10,692 bases of DNA. It comes from Planctomycetota bacterium. GTDB taxonomy: Bacteria; Planctomycetota; Phycisphaerae; WQYP01. A program made the translations under genes and the position numbers. The stretch lies in assembly GCA_021798635.1 (NCBI GenBank), contig JAJZGH010000180.1:1-10692 (forward strand). The letters run 5' to 3'. Shown in pieces: positions 1-6,729 of this stretch. The notes beneath the pieces were generated by a model that saw only the letters and a program-made list of their open reading frames with translations, did no database searches and was not told where the DNA came from. The first letter of the stretch is position 1. Each line of letters starts with the position of its first letter.

Positions 1-91
1 GAACGTACGTTTGAACGTCTTGAGGCCGTCCGACGAGCGCCAATCGTGCTAGACGGACTAAATCTTCTGATTCTTGTGATTTATCGCCCAT
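1..91 (-). CDS. 5' end of an unidentified minus-strand gene (partial)
   Basis: Only the first 30 codons are visible; the reading frame is open through position 2 and leaves the window. The start chosen is the ATG whose complement is CAT at 89-91, with a GGAG four bases upstream. An ATG five bases earlier, in a different frame, hits a stop after four codons. The translation begins MGDKSQESEDLVRLARLALV and continues GRPQDVQTYV. It looks like a soluble, charged N-terminus entering an amphipathic helix, with no signal peptide. The gene is supported by a strong promoter directly upstream at 124-152, giving a leader of roughly 25 bases. From memory the 'DLVRLARLAL.GRPQDVQ' pattern recalls the N-terminal region of some AAA+ ATPases, but 30 residues cannot establish a family, so I assign no function. 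The opposite strand also has an open frame over 1-123, which I consider a shadow. Confidence 0.6.
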   Translation of the reverse strand, partial: MGDKSQESEDLVRLARLALVGRPQDVQTYV

Positions 92-123
92 ACATCTCCA
101 AAAACCGTTGTTATGAGGCTTAA

Positions 124-152
124 ATGATAGTTCATGGCGGACTATTTGTCAA
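124..152 (-). promoter_or_regulatory. sigma70-type promoter of the left-edge gene
   Basis: Read on the minus strand, TTGACA (152-147) is a perfect -35 match. It is followed after exactly 17 bases by TATCAT (129-124), five of six matches to the -10 consensus. Transcription would begin near 117 and reach the ATG at 91 after a short leader containing GGAG. This is the best promoter match in the window and the main reason to accept the partial gene at 1-91. Confidence 0.65.
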
Positions 153-173
153 TATCGTAGGACAAAGTAGTCC
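139..173. promoter_or_regulatory. Inverted repeat over the -35 box, candidate operator
   Basis: GGACTATTTGTC (139-150) and GACAAAGTAGTCC (161-173) are inverted copies that differ by one extra base (G167), separated by 10 bases. The left arm overlaps the -35 hexamer of the minus-strand promoter and the right arm lies just upstream of it. This is the usual place for a repressor or a close-binding regulator of the left-edge gene. There is no T tract on either side, so a terminator is less likely. The symmetry is seen in the sequence; the operator role is inferred. Confidence 0.45.
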
Positions 174-443
174 ACGTGGGGAACCGTGACGGTCAAGAAT
201 GCCCCGCTTCGTTGTTCTCCAAGTGAATTGTCATCGGAAAAAAAAGACAACGAAAACCTTCAGCAGATTAAGCGGCTACTTGGGCCCGGATATTCCGCAG
301 ACGCCGTCTGCGCAATTTGCGGCGCGGGCAAAATCTCCAACGGCACCAAGAGAACCGTGCCCGCCAAACTGCCCGGCACCATCCGGACAATCCCCTCCGT
401 TTCCTCCGCCCCCTCCTGTGAATTAACGTCTTGCGAGCACGCA

Positions 444-464
444 GGGGTTAGGAGTTGGGAGTTA
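444..464. repeat. Heptamer tandem repeat, GGAGTTR type
   Basis: Three head-to-tail 7-bp units, GGGGTTA, GGAGTTG and GGAGTTA, are followed by a decayed fourth, GAAGGTT. The 7-bp period is not compatible with a reading frame. It resembles the short tandemly repeated heptamers known from cyanobacteria and also seen in planctomycetes. Confidence 0.6.
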
Positions 465-491
465 GAAGGTTTTGACACGCTGCGCTGCTAA

Positions 492-583
492 ATGCCAGAT
501 GCCAGATGCTCAATTCCAGGTTCCAGGTTCCAGGTTCCATGTTCCAGGTTCCGGATTCCAGGTTCCGGATTCCGGGTTCCGGG
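492..583. repeat. Heptamer tandem repeat array, ATGCCAG then TTCCAGG/TTCCGGA
   Basis: ATGCCAG occurs twice (492-505), followed by a decayed unit. Ten consecutive 7-bp units then run from 514 to 583. The first three and the fifth and seventh are TTCCAGG, the fourth is TTCCATG, and the rest are TTCCGGA or TTCCGGG. The first four bases, TTCC, never vary in these ten units, while positions 5 to 7 do. All three frames stay open for a while across the array, which creates false low-complexity ORFs (repeated VPGS/FQVP-like peptides) that should not be annotated as proteins. Confidence 0.85.
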
Positions 584-683
584 GTGTGGCGCTATTTCCG
601 GGCGGGGTAGAAGTAGTGCTGAATCATGGGCAAATTCTGCTGTTTGGTTCCGCGGCGGCGGGGTACGGTCGGCGTGGGTTCCA

Positions 684-702
684 CCGCCGGCAGAGCCGGC
701 GG
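684..702. repeat. GC-rich perfect hairpin
   Basis: CCGCCGGC and GCCGGCGG form a perfect 8-bp stem around the loop AGA. No clean T tract follows on either strand, so it is not a typical intrinsic terminator. It lies about 120 bases upstream of the -10 box of the efflux operon. Confidence 0.5.
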
Positions 703-817
703 CTTGTGGTGTTTTGTGGGGTTTTCCTGCAGGGTGCGTTGCTTGGGAATATTGCCGCGCTGCTGGTTGGGCAACTGGATTCAGTGGATTCAGCGGCGAG
801 ACCGGTGCTCGAGATGC

Positions 818-826
818 TGATATAAT
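818..826 (+). promoter_or_regulatory. Extended -10 promoter of the RND efflux operon
   Basis: TGATATAAT contains a perfect TATAAT (821-826) preceded by the TGn extension. The -35 position 17 bases upstream is poor (GAGACC), which is typical where an extended -10 compensates. A start near 833 gives a leader of about 64 bases before the TTG start at 897. No other gene start lies downstream before 897. Confidence 0.55.
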
Positions 827-896
827 GACATTTCTGCAACGGCGGTGGCGGGTTTGCGTTGTACTGCTGGACTTTGCGTTTTTGGAGTAACTGATA

Positions 897-2069
897 TTGC
901 CTTCCAGACTCTACTTGCTGTTGGCCGGAGGGGTTGTTTCTCTGGGGCTTTTGGGCATTTCCGGCTGTTCGCGGCCTGCATCCGGGCAATCCACGAAAGT
1001 AAAAGCGAATCAGGCGGCTGTGCCGGTGCATATCGCTACGGCGGAGATTGCGGCTGTGCCGGTGCAGATTTCCAATATTGCTACCGTGCAGGCATATCGG
1101 TCGGTGACGGTGCAGTCCCAGGTGAACGGGCAGATTATTGCGGTTGCGGTGCATCCGGGCGAAGAGGTAAAAAAAGGGCAGGTGCTGTTTCGCATTGATC
1201 CGCGGTTGTATCAGGCGGCGCTGTTACAGGCGCGGGCGACTTTGGCCAAAGATCAGGCAACAGCGGATAATGATCGTGTATCACAACAACAGGAAGCCAG
1301 TCTGGTGAAGATGAGCGCCGCATCGCCTACCGAATATCTGCTGGCTAAATACACCTATCAGGCCGCGGCAGCGCAGGTGGATGCGGACAAGGCCGTCGTT
1401 CAGACGGCAGAGGTGAATTTAAACTACTGCACCATTTCCGCGCCGATGAATGGCCGGGCGGGCAATCTTCTGGCGTATCCGGGAACCAATGTCAGTGCCA
1501 CAAGCACCAGTTTAATTGTGATCAATGAACTGCGGCCCATTTACGTGGCGATTGCCTTGCCGCAACGGTATCTGGTGGAGGTAAAATCCGCATGGGAAAA
1601 GAATCCGCAACTGCCCATGGTTGTGACCATATCGGGACACGCCGGCGCAAGGGCCGGCGGCCATTTGAGCTTTATTGATAATCAGGTCAATGCGACTACC
1701 GGCACCGTGACACTTATGGGGACATTTGCCAATACGGGGGAAAAGCTGTGGCCCGGTGAACTGGTGAATGCTACATTGCAGGTGGGCGAGCTTAAAAACG
1801 CAGTGGTTGTGCCGGCCAACGCGGTTCAGGTCGGGCAGAATGGGCATTATCTGTATCAGGTTGTTGCGGGCGATAAGGTTAAAATGATGCCGGTGCAGGC
1901 CGGCATTACCTGGCATGGCAATACCGTTATTTCCCGTGGGTTGCAAAAAGGGAGCGTCGTGGTAACCGACGGGCAGGTGCGACTGCAGCCGGGCAGCCGT
2001 GTGCAAATCGTGCAACATGGGCTGGTTGCACCAATGACAAGGGGCGGGACTGCTGCTGCAAAAAGTTAG
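897..2069 (+). CDS. RND efflux periplasmic adaptor (membrane fusion lipoprotein)
   Basis: This 390-residue adaptor should link an inner-membrane RND pump to an outer-membrane channel. It starts at a TTG with GGAG nine bases upstream. That start gives a clean lipoprotein signal peptide: a hydrophobic stretch at residues 5-20, then ISGC with the acylated cysteine at 24. Residues about 70-103 form the first half of the biotinyl-lipoyl-like domain (GQI..VAVHPGEEVKKGQVLFRIDP). Residues 104-176 form an Ala/Gln-rich coiled-coil hairpin. The second lipoyl half follows (NYCTISAPMNGRAG, 176-189), then a beta-barrel domain beginning around RPIYVAIALP (213-222) and a membrane-proximal domain to about 375. 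The pattern is closest to MdtA-like adaptors of HAE-1 pumps. The pump gene follows after 69 bp, so the two are almost certainly one operon. The family is certain; the substrate is unknown. Confidence 0.93.
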   Translation: MPSRLYLLLAGGVVSLGLLGISGCSRPASGQSTKVKANQAAVPVHIATAEIAAVPVQISNIATVQAYRSVTVQSQVNGQIIAVAVHPGEEVKKGQVLFRIDPRLYQAALLQARATLAKDQATADNDRVSQQQEASLVKMSAASPTEYLLAKYTYQAAAAQVDADKAVVQTAEVNLNYCTISAPMNGRAGNLLAYPGTNVSATSTSLIVINELRPIYVAIALPQRYLVEVKSAWEKNPQLPMVVTISGHAGARAGGHLSFIDNQVNATTGTVTLMGTFANTGEKLWPGELVNATLQVGELKNAVVVPANAVQVGQNGHYLYQVVAGDKVKMMPVQAGITWHGNTVISRGLQKGSVVVTDGQVRLQPGSRVQIVQHGLVAPMTRGGTAAAKS

Positions 2070-2092
2070 AAACTTGCGGGCAGTTTGTAAAT

Positions 2093-2105
2093 GCCGCCTG
2101 GCGGC
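2093..2105. repeat. Short GC hairpin between adaptor and pump genes
   Basis: GCCGC and GCGGC form a 5-bp stem around CTG in the 69-bp gap inside the operon. A structure here could affect mRNA stability or the ratio of adaptor to pump, but it is short and may be chance. Confidence 0.3.
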
Positions 2106-2138
2106 CGGATGCGTAAAGCGAATCGAGAATAATGGGTC

Positions 2139-5100
2139 ATGAATATTTCGGAACTTTTCATTCGCCGGCCCATTGCTACGGTACTGCTGACCGCGGCGGT
2201 TGTGATTTTCGGTGTCATGGCCTATTTTCAACTTCCGGTAAGCGATTTACCGGAAGTAGATTATCCGACGATTTCCGTATCGGCTTCGCTGCCGGGGGCG
2301 AATCCCTACACCATGGCTTCCGCTGTGGCTACGCCGCTGGAGGATCAGTTCACGGCCATTGAGGGCCTGAAGTCCATGACCTCCACCAGTTCGCAAGGCT
2401 CAACGAATATCACCTTGCAGTTTAAATTAAGCCGCAATATAAATTCCGCCGCCCAGGACGTGCAGGCTGCCATCACGGCCGCGCAAGGTGCACTTCCGCA
2501 CAATATGCCCGTTCCACCGACTTACCATAAAGTAAATCCGGCGGCGCAGCCGGTGTTGTATATCGGGCTAAGTTCCAGCACGTTGCCGTTGTATCAGGTG
2601 AACAATTATGCTCAGAATCTGTTAGGCAATTCCATTTCGGAATTAAGCGGCGTAGCGCAGGTCAATATTTTCGGTGCCCAGACCTACGCGGTGCGAATTC
2701 AGGTGAATCCCAAAAAGCTTGCTGCGCGAAATATTGGAATTGACACGCTGGCCCAAAGCATTGCCCAGGCCAACGTGAATATGGCCACCGGTTCGCTCTG
2801 GGGAAATCACGCCTCCTATCAAATTTATTCCAACGGCCAGTTGACGGATGCCGCCCAATACCGCCATCTGATTATCGCCTATCGCAACGGCGCACCCATT
2901 CGGCTTAATGAAGTCGGCAACGCGATTAACAGCGTCGTCAATAACCGTGTGGCGGCCTGGGAAATTGTCGATGGCACCGCGAGCCGGGCGATAGTGCTGG
3001 CGATTCAAAAGCAGCCCGGAGCCAATACCATAAAAGTGGTCGATGAAATTCGCGCTTTATTGCCTAAGTTGCAGGCCAGTATTCCGCCCGCGGTTCATGC
3101 GCGGATTCTTTTTGATGCTTCGCAGCAGATCCGCACGGGCGTTAATGATGTCAAGCTTACGCTGCTGGCCGCTATGGTGCTGGTGGTGCTGGTGATTTTT
3201 GCATTTCTGCGTACCTTGCGGGCCACACTGATTCCCAGCATTGCCATGCCGCTGGCCATTATCGGCACGTTTGCGGTGATGTATGAACTGCATTTTACCA
3301 TTGATTATTTCTCGCTTCTGGCGCTGACGCTGGCGGTGGGATTTATCGTGGATGATGCGGTGGTGATGCTGGAAAATTCCTACCGCCATATTGAAATGGG
3401 TGAAGCCCCCATGCAGGCCACGCTCAACGCGTCCCGGGAAATCGGGTTCACCATTATTTCCATGACCATTTCTCTGATTGCGGTGTTTATACCGATTTTA
3501 TTTCTTTCCGGCATTATCGGCCGCCTGCTTAATGAATTTGCTTTGACCATTGCCGCGGCCATTTTAATTTCCGGCTTTATCTCCCTTACGCTGACGCCGG
3601 TTTTATGCAGCCGCTTTCTAAAACCGCCGCGGGAAAAACATAATTTTCTGTATCGGTTCATGGAGTGGATTTTTTCGTCATCGCTCCGGTTTTACCAGAA
3701 AACGCTCCGCCTGGTGCTTAAGGTCCGGTTGCTGGTGTTGCTGCTGTCATTGGCCACACTGGTTCTGACGATTTACCTGTTGATTCATATTCCGGAAGGC
3801 TTTATCCCGGCGGGCAACACCGGGCGCGTGCTGGTAAGCACCCAGGGGGCACAAAGTATCTCGTTTAAGTCCATGGAGCAGCATCAACTGGCGGCGGCGA
3901 AAATCGTCGCGGCCGATCCGAACGTGCATCTGGTGATGAATGTCGTGGGAGCCGGCCCCATCGCGGGAGTCAATAATGGGCACATGTTTTTACACCTTAA
4001 GCCGCGGAATGAACGCAAGCTCACCACGGATCAGGTGATTGCGGAAATCGGGCCTAAACTGGCGCGCATTGTGGGGTTGCGGGTATTTTTCTTCAATCCA
4101 CCGCCCATTAATGTAAGCGGGAATTTTACCAAATCGGAATATCAGTTTTCGCTGCAAAGCCCCAATACTGCTCAATTATTCAAATATGCTCCGCTGCTGG
4201 AGAAAAAACTGCGAACCTTGCCGGGATTGCTGGGGGTTAACAGTGATTTACAAATTGCCAGCAATCAGCTCAACGTCGTTGTGGACCGCAGCAAGGCCCA
4301 GGCTTTGGGGGTCAGTGCGGCAGCGGTTGAACAGGCGTTGGGTTATGCGTATGGCTCACAACAGATTTCCATTATTTATGACACGCAGGCCCAGTATGAA
4401 GTCATTTTGGAACTGCAGGCTAAATACCAGAATTCACCCAATGATTTGCATTTGCTCTATGTGACATCCAGCAATGGCGGCCTGGTTCCATTAAGTGCTG
4501 TAGCCCATCTGACGCAAAGCCTGGGGCCGCTGGCCATTAATCAGACCGGGCAACTTCCGTCGGTGACGATATCTTTTAATGTAGCTCCCGGATTTTCCTT
4601 AAGCAAGGCGGTAGCGGAGATTCAGGCGGCGGCGAAGCAGATGCTGCCATCCGGCATTATCACGAATTTTCAGGGGGCCGCCCAGATATTTCAGGCGGCG
4701 GTGATCAACATGGGCGTGCTGCTGCTGGTGGCGGTGGTGGTGATTTATATTGTGCTGGGTGTTTTGTACGAAAGTTTTATCCACCCGATTACCATTCTTA
4801 CAGCTTTACCGTTTGCGGGCCTGGGGGCCTTGCTTACACTGATGCTTTTTGGCGATATTCTTGACCTGTACGCCTTTGTCGGCGTTATTATGCTCATCGG
4901 TCTGGTAAAGAAGAACGGCATCATGATGGTTGATTTCGCCATTGATGCCCGGCGCACCAGGGGCCTGGACGCCATGGAATCTATCTATCAAGCCTGCAGC
5001 ATACGGTTCCGGCCGATTATGATGACCACGATGGCCGCATTGCTGGGCACCATGCCCATTGTGCTGGGTTCCGGTGCCGGTTCCGGAACACGTCGGCCGC

Positions 5101-5294
5101 TGGGCCTCGCGGTAGTAGGGGGGTTGCTGTTTTCCCAACTTCTGACGCTGTACGTTACACCCGTGTTTTATGTTTATCTGGACAGGATTGAGCAGTGGTT
5201 CAGCGGTAACAAGGATAGCGGTGACAGAATACATTCAAGCGCTCAGGCGCACAGGGATGAAGCAGTTCGTGATATGGCGTCGGTGGAGCCGTAA
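2139..5294 (+). CDS. RND (HAE-1 family) multidrug-type efflux pump
   Basis: The 1051-residue product has the usual length and full architecture of a proton-driven RND exporter. TM1 spans about residues 10-30. The first large periplasmic loop runs to about 335, TM2 to TM6 follow, a second periplasmic loop fills the middle, and the C-terminal helix bundle begins near 875. The proton-relay aspartates are present as an adjacent pair, D405-D406 in TM4 (VGFIVDDAVVMLEN). The matching lysine of TM10 is at 924 or 925 (LIGLVKKNGIMMVDF). MNISELFIRRPIATVLL is a typical RND start, and a weak GAG lies 11 bases upstream of the ATG. It resembles MdtB/MdtC more than heavy-metal CusA pumps, and CusA's metal-binding methionines are not apparent. 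The last 30 residues form a polar tail. The adaptor is encoded upstream, but no TolC-like channel gene is in the window. Substrates cannot be read from the sequence. Confidence 0.95.
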   Translation: MNISELFIRRPIATVLLTAAVVIFGVMAYFQLPVSDLPEVDYPTISVSASLPGANPYTMASAVATPLEDQFTAIEGLKSMTSTSSQGSTNITLQFKLSRNINSAAQDVQAAITAAQGALPHNMPVPPTYHKVNPAAQPVLYIGLSSSTLPLYQVNNYAQNLLGNSISELSGVAQVNIFGAQTYAVRIQVNPKKLAARNIGIDTLAQSIAQANVNMATGSLWGNHASYQIYSNGQLTDAAQYRHLIIAYRNGAPIRLNEVGNAINSVVNNRVAAWEIVDGTASRAIVLAIQKQPGANTIKVVDEIRALLPKLQASIPPAVHARILFDASQQIRTGVNDVKLTLLAAMVLVVLVIFAFLRTLRATLIPSIAMPLAIIGTFAVMYELHFTIDYFSLLALTLAVGFIVDDAVVMLENSYRHIEMGEAPMQATLNASREIGFTIISMTISLIAVFIPILFLSGIIGRLLNEFALTIAAAILISGFISLTLTPVLCSRFLKPPREKHNFLYRFMEWIFSSSLRFYQKTLRLVLKVRLLVLLLSLATLVLTIYLLIHIPEGFIPAGNTGRVLVSTQGAQSISFKSMEQHQLAAAKIVAADPNVHLVMNVVGAGPIAGVNNGHMFLHLKPRNERKLTTDQVIAEIGPKLARIVGLRVFFFNPPPINVSGNFTKSEYQFSLQSPNTAQLFKYAPLLEKKLRTLPGLLGVNSDLQIASNQLNVVVDRSKAQALGVSAAAVEQALGYAYGSQQISIIYDTQAQYEVILELQAKYQNSPNDLHLLYVTSSNGGLVPLSAVAHLTQSLGPLAINQTGQLPSVTISFNVAPGFSLSKAVAEIQAAAKQMLPSGIITNFQGAAQIFQAAVINMGVLLLVAVVVIYIVLGVLYESFIHPITILTALPFAGLGALLTLMLFGDILDLYAFVGVIMLIGLVKKNGIMMVDFAIDARRTRGLDAMESIYQACSIRFRPIMMTTMAALLGTMPIVLGSGAGSGTRRPLGLAVVGGLLFSQLLTLYVTPVFYVYLDRIEQWFSGNKDSGDRIHSSAQAHRDEAVRDMASVEP

Positions 5295-5308
5295 TAGATG
5301 GGCAGAGT

Positions 5309-5355
5309 AAATCCGGAATATCAAATGCGGGCTGCCGCGGATTTTTCGGATTTTT
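5309..5355 (+). terminator. Weak terminator-like dyad after the pump gene
   Basis: AAATCCG (5309-5315) can pair with CGGATTT (5338-5344), with a small inner GCGG/CCGC stem. The right arm is part of a perfect tandem pair of CGGATTTTT (5338-5355), which supplies two T runs. The stem is loose, so this is a weak candidate; the hairpin at 5438 is better. Confidence 0.25.
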
Positions 5356-5437
5356 CCTCAAGGCCTATAACGTGTATGCCGATAACGTGAGAGTTGCGGC
5401 GTTACTGTTGTTTTGGCGTCACGGGTTTGGCTTATTG

Positions 5438-5465
5438 TGCACGGTGCGTGCAGAATTTTATTTTT
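5438..5465 (+). terminator. Intrinsic terminator candidate of the RND operon
   Basis: TGCACG-GTG-CGTGCA is a perfect 6-bp stem with a 3-base loop. It is followed after GAA by a T-rich stretch, TTTTATTTTT (5456-5465), and a further run of seven T at 5471-5477. It lies about 145 bases after the pump stop codon and ahead of the amidase gene. It should separate the efflux operon from the amidase. Confidence 0.5.
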
Positions 5466-5626
5466 CAGCCTTTTTTTGTAGAATCTGGTTGAACTTGCCC
5501 GCCGGTACCTGCGTATGAGACGTGGGGGTCATGGTGGCCTTAGAGCAAGACAGTGTAAATACACGCAAGAAAGCAGCTTTTTGAACGGGAAATGGAATTT
5601 CCTGCGGTTAAGACGGAGTGCTGACC

Positions 5627-6508
5627 ATGGACCTTGATAACATACCCCCGGTATTATTTCCTGACTTTTCCCCCAAGGTTTCCCGGCGGGGATTATTGGC
5701 CGGGGTTGTCGGCACGGCAGCGGCGGCCACTTTAGCGGGATGCGCTGCAACTCCTCCGGCGTCCAATAGCAGTATCAGTTACCTGCCCAGCGGTGTGTTG
5801 CCGCCGGATGCGGGCGTGAGTCCCGGTCGCATGGATACGGGATATGCTCCCCCTGCAAATTTTAAGCCGCGGGTGGTGTATCATCCGCCCGTGCCGGCCC
5901 GAAATATTGTTCCGGTGGGCGCGTACGGCATTATCCCTCGTAGTGCCTGGACTACGGCGGGGCCTAATATGCGAACCATCCAGCCGATGGCCGGCGTGCA
6001 TCTGATCACCTTTCATCACACCGGTGATCCGCATCCGATCTATTTTGATACGCTGGAGGAAACGGCACGGTATTGGGAGCTTATACGGGAATATGAGCGT
6101 CGGGTTGGATTTGAAGACATTGCCTATCATTTTGGCATTGACCGTTTGGGGCGGGTGTGGCAATTGCGTGATTTGCAATATCGTGGCGAACACGTGCGGG
6201 ACGGTTTTGCTCCGCCGCACTGGCTGATGGAATATATACAATATCGCAATTCGCCGACGCAGCCGGTGCACGGGCGGTATATCTGGAACGCGCATAACAT
6301 TGGCGTAGCGTCCATCGGTAATTTCATGCTGCAGGAACCTACTGTGCAGCAACGCCAGACCATTCTGCGCTTTGGCTCCCTGTTGCGGCGGCTTTACAGC
6401 ATTCCTATTTATCATTGCTATACGCACCGCGAACTGGTGGCCACGGAATGCCCCGGTCATCATTTGCAGCCCTATATGGTTTATATCCGGAAAAATAATA
6501 TTTTGTGA
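5627..6508 (+). CDS. Tat-exported lipoprotein N-acetylmuramoyl-L-alanine amidase (Amidase_2/PGRP fold)
   Basis: The 293-residue product should be a zinc amidase that cuts the bond between N-acetylmuramic acid and L-alanine in peptidoglycan or its fragments. I chose ATG 5627 because GGAG lies eight bases before it; a GTG at 5618 would add three residues but overlaps that site. The N-terminus carries a twin-arginine motif (SRRGLLAG, residues 19-26), an Ala/Gly-rich hydrophobic stretch and a lipobox LAGC with cysteine 39. It should therefore leave folded through Tat and be lipid-anchored. A proline-rich linker runs to about residue 95. The catalytic domain shows the Amidase_2 zinc set: H130 (FHHTG), H267 and C275 (THRELVATECPGHH). 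Y167 in YHFGID sits where T7 lysozyme has its catalytic tyrosine. The gene stands alone between a terminator and a repeat. A recycling or cell-separation role is possible but not shown. Confidence 0.9.
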   Translation: MDLDNIPPVLFPDFSPKVSRRGLLAGVVGTAAAATLAGCAATPPASNSSISYLPSGVLPPDAGVSPGRMDTGYAPPANFKPRVVYHPPVPARNIVPVGAYGIIPRSAWTTAGPNMRTIQPMAGVHLITFHHTGDPHPIYFDTLEETARYWELIREYERRVGFEDIAYHFGIDRLGRVWQLRDLQYRGEHVRDGFAPPHWLMEYIQYRNSPTQPVHGRYIWNAHNIGVASIGNFMLQEPTVQQRQTILRFGSLLRRLYSIPIYHCYTHRELVATECPGHHLQPYMVYIRKNNIL

Positions 6509-6566
6509 TCCGCTTTGCAGCGGGGTCGTCGGGCGGCAAAACGTCAGGCGATGAAATGCGTTGTAC

Positions 6567-6629
6567 CACAGGCATCTTGCCTGCATTGAAAACGCCAAAA
6601 AAGCAGGCGGGATGCCTGCGTTACCTGTG
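6567..6629. repeat. Dispersed palindromic repeat (CAGGCATC..GCCTGC pair)
   Basis: The 16-bp arm at 6569-6584 (CAGGCATCTTGCCTGC) is repeated in inverted form at 6603-6618, with only two central mismatches and an 18-base A-rich loop. Each arm is itself a small palindrome (CAGGC-ATCTT-GCCTG). An outer CACAGG (6567-6572) also pairs with CCTGTG (6624-6629). I recognise this as a type of interspersed element common between genes in planctomycete and verrucomicrobial genomes, often mistranslated as TGILPA/AGCLRY-like peptides. Here it lies between the amidase and tyrA genes and rules out the upstream starts of the tyrA frame. Confidence 0.75.
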
Positions 6630-6729
6630 TTGCTCCACCCCTCGCACCCAAAATTCATCACCGACCAAGTGGATTTTACCAACGATCTTTTATGGAGTTC
6701 CGGGGCGACTTCGTATACACTTCCTACCC

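Larger units (their letters stand above)
174..896. other. Long intergenic region without a convincing gene
   Basis: About 720 bp separate the promoter of the left-edge gene from the RND operon. Short open frames here (for example 199-426 and 492-890 on the plus strand, 592-774 on the minus strand) lack good ribosome binding sites and recognisable domains. The plus-strand frames past 444 translate low-complexity 7-bp repeats. The region holds heptamer arrays (444-464 and 492-583), a GC-rich hairpin (684-702), a 9-bp tandem pair GGATTCAGT/GGATTCAGC (777-794) and the promoter of the efflux operon (818-826). Between 174 and 443 I see only the short palindrome ACCGTGACGGT at 183-193. Confidence 0.6.

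Noticed and set aside
1..123. Plus-strand open frame of 40 codons ending at TAA 121-123, with a stretch (RAPIVLDGLN) recalling the C-terminus of UDP-glucose dehydrogenases.
   Set aside because: The opposite strand has a start codon, ribosome site and near-consensus promoter in register, which explains the region better. The resemblance is short and the following residues do not fit the family.
186..491. Overlapping small plus-strand frames (186-491 and 199-426), the second ending in a proline run.
   Set aside because: No convincing ribosome site or domain. The two frames compete over the same bases, and the first runs into heptamer repeats.
489..590. Possible CRISPR array.
   Set aside because: The units are contiguous 7-mers with no spacers, so this is a simple tandem repeat.
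684..725. GC hairpin followed by T-containing sequence, considered as an intrinsic terminator.
   Set aside because: The T residues are scattered among G and begin several bases after the stem, and no gene ends upstream on the plus strand.
492..890. Plus-strand ORF rich in repeated FQVPGS-like peptide, ending just before the adaptor gene.
   Set aside because: Its first third is translated 7-bp tandem repeat, which cannot keep a frame when units change. The rest has no recognisable sequence, and it contains the operon promoter.
5732..6682. Long minus-strand ORF of 316 codons opposite the amidase.
   Set aside because: The plus-strand frame has a full amidase domain with zinc ligands and signal sequence. 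The minus frame is an arginine- and histidine-rich shadow.
6505..6729. N-terminal extension of TyrA from GTG 6505, overlapping the amidase stop codon like a coupled operon.
   Set aside because: The 75 extra codons translate the dispersed palindromic repeat, and the Rossmann fold begins normally after ATG 6730.
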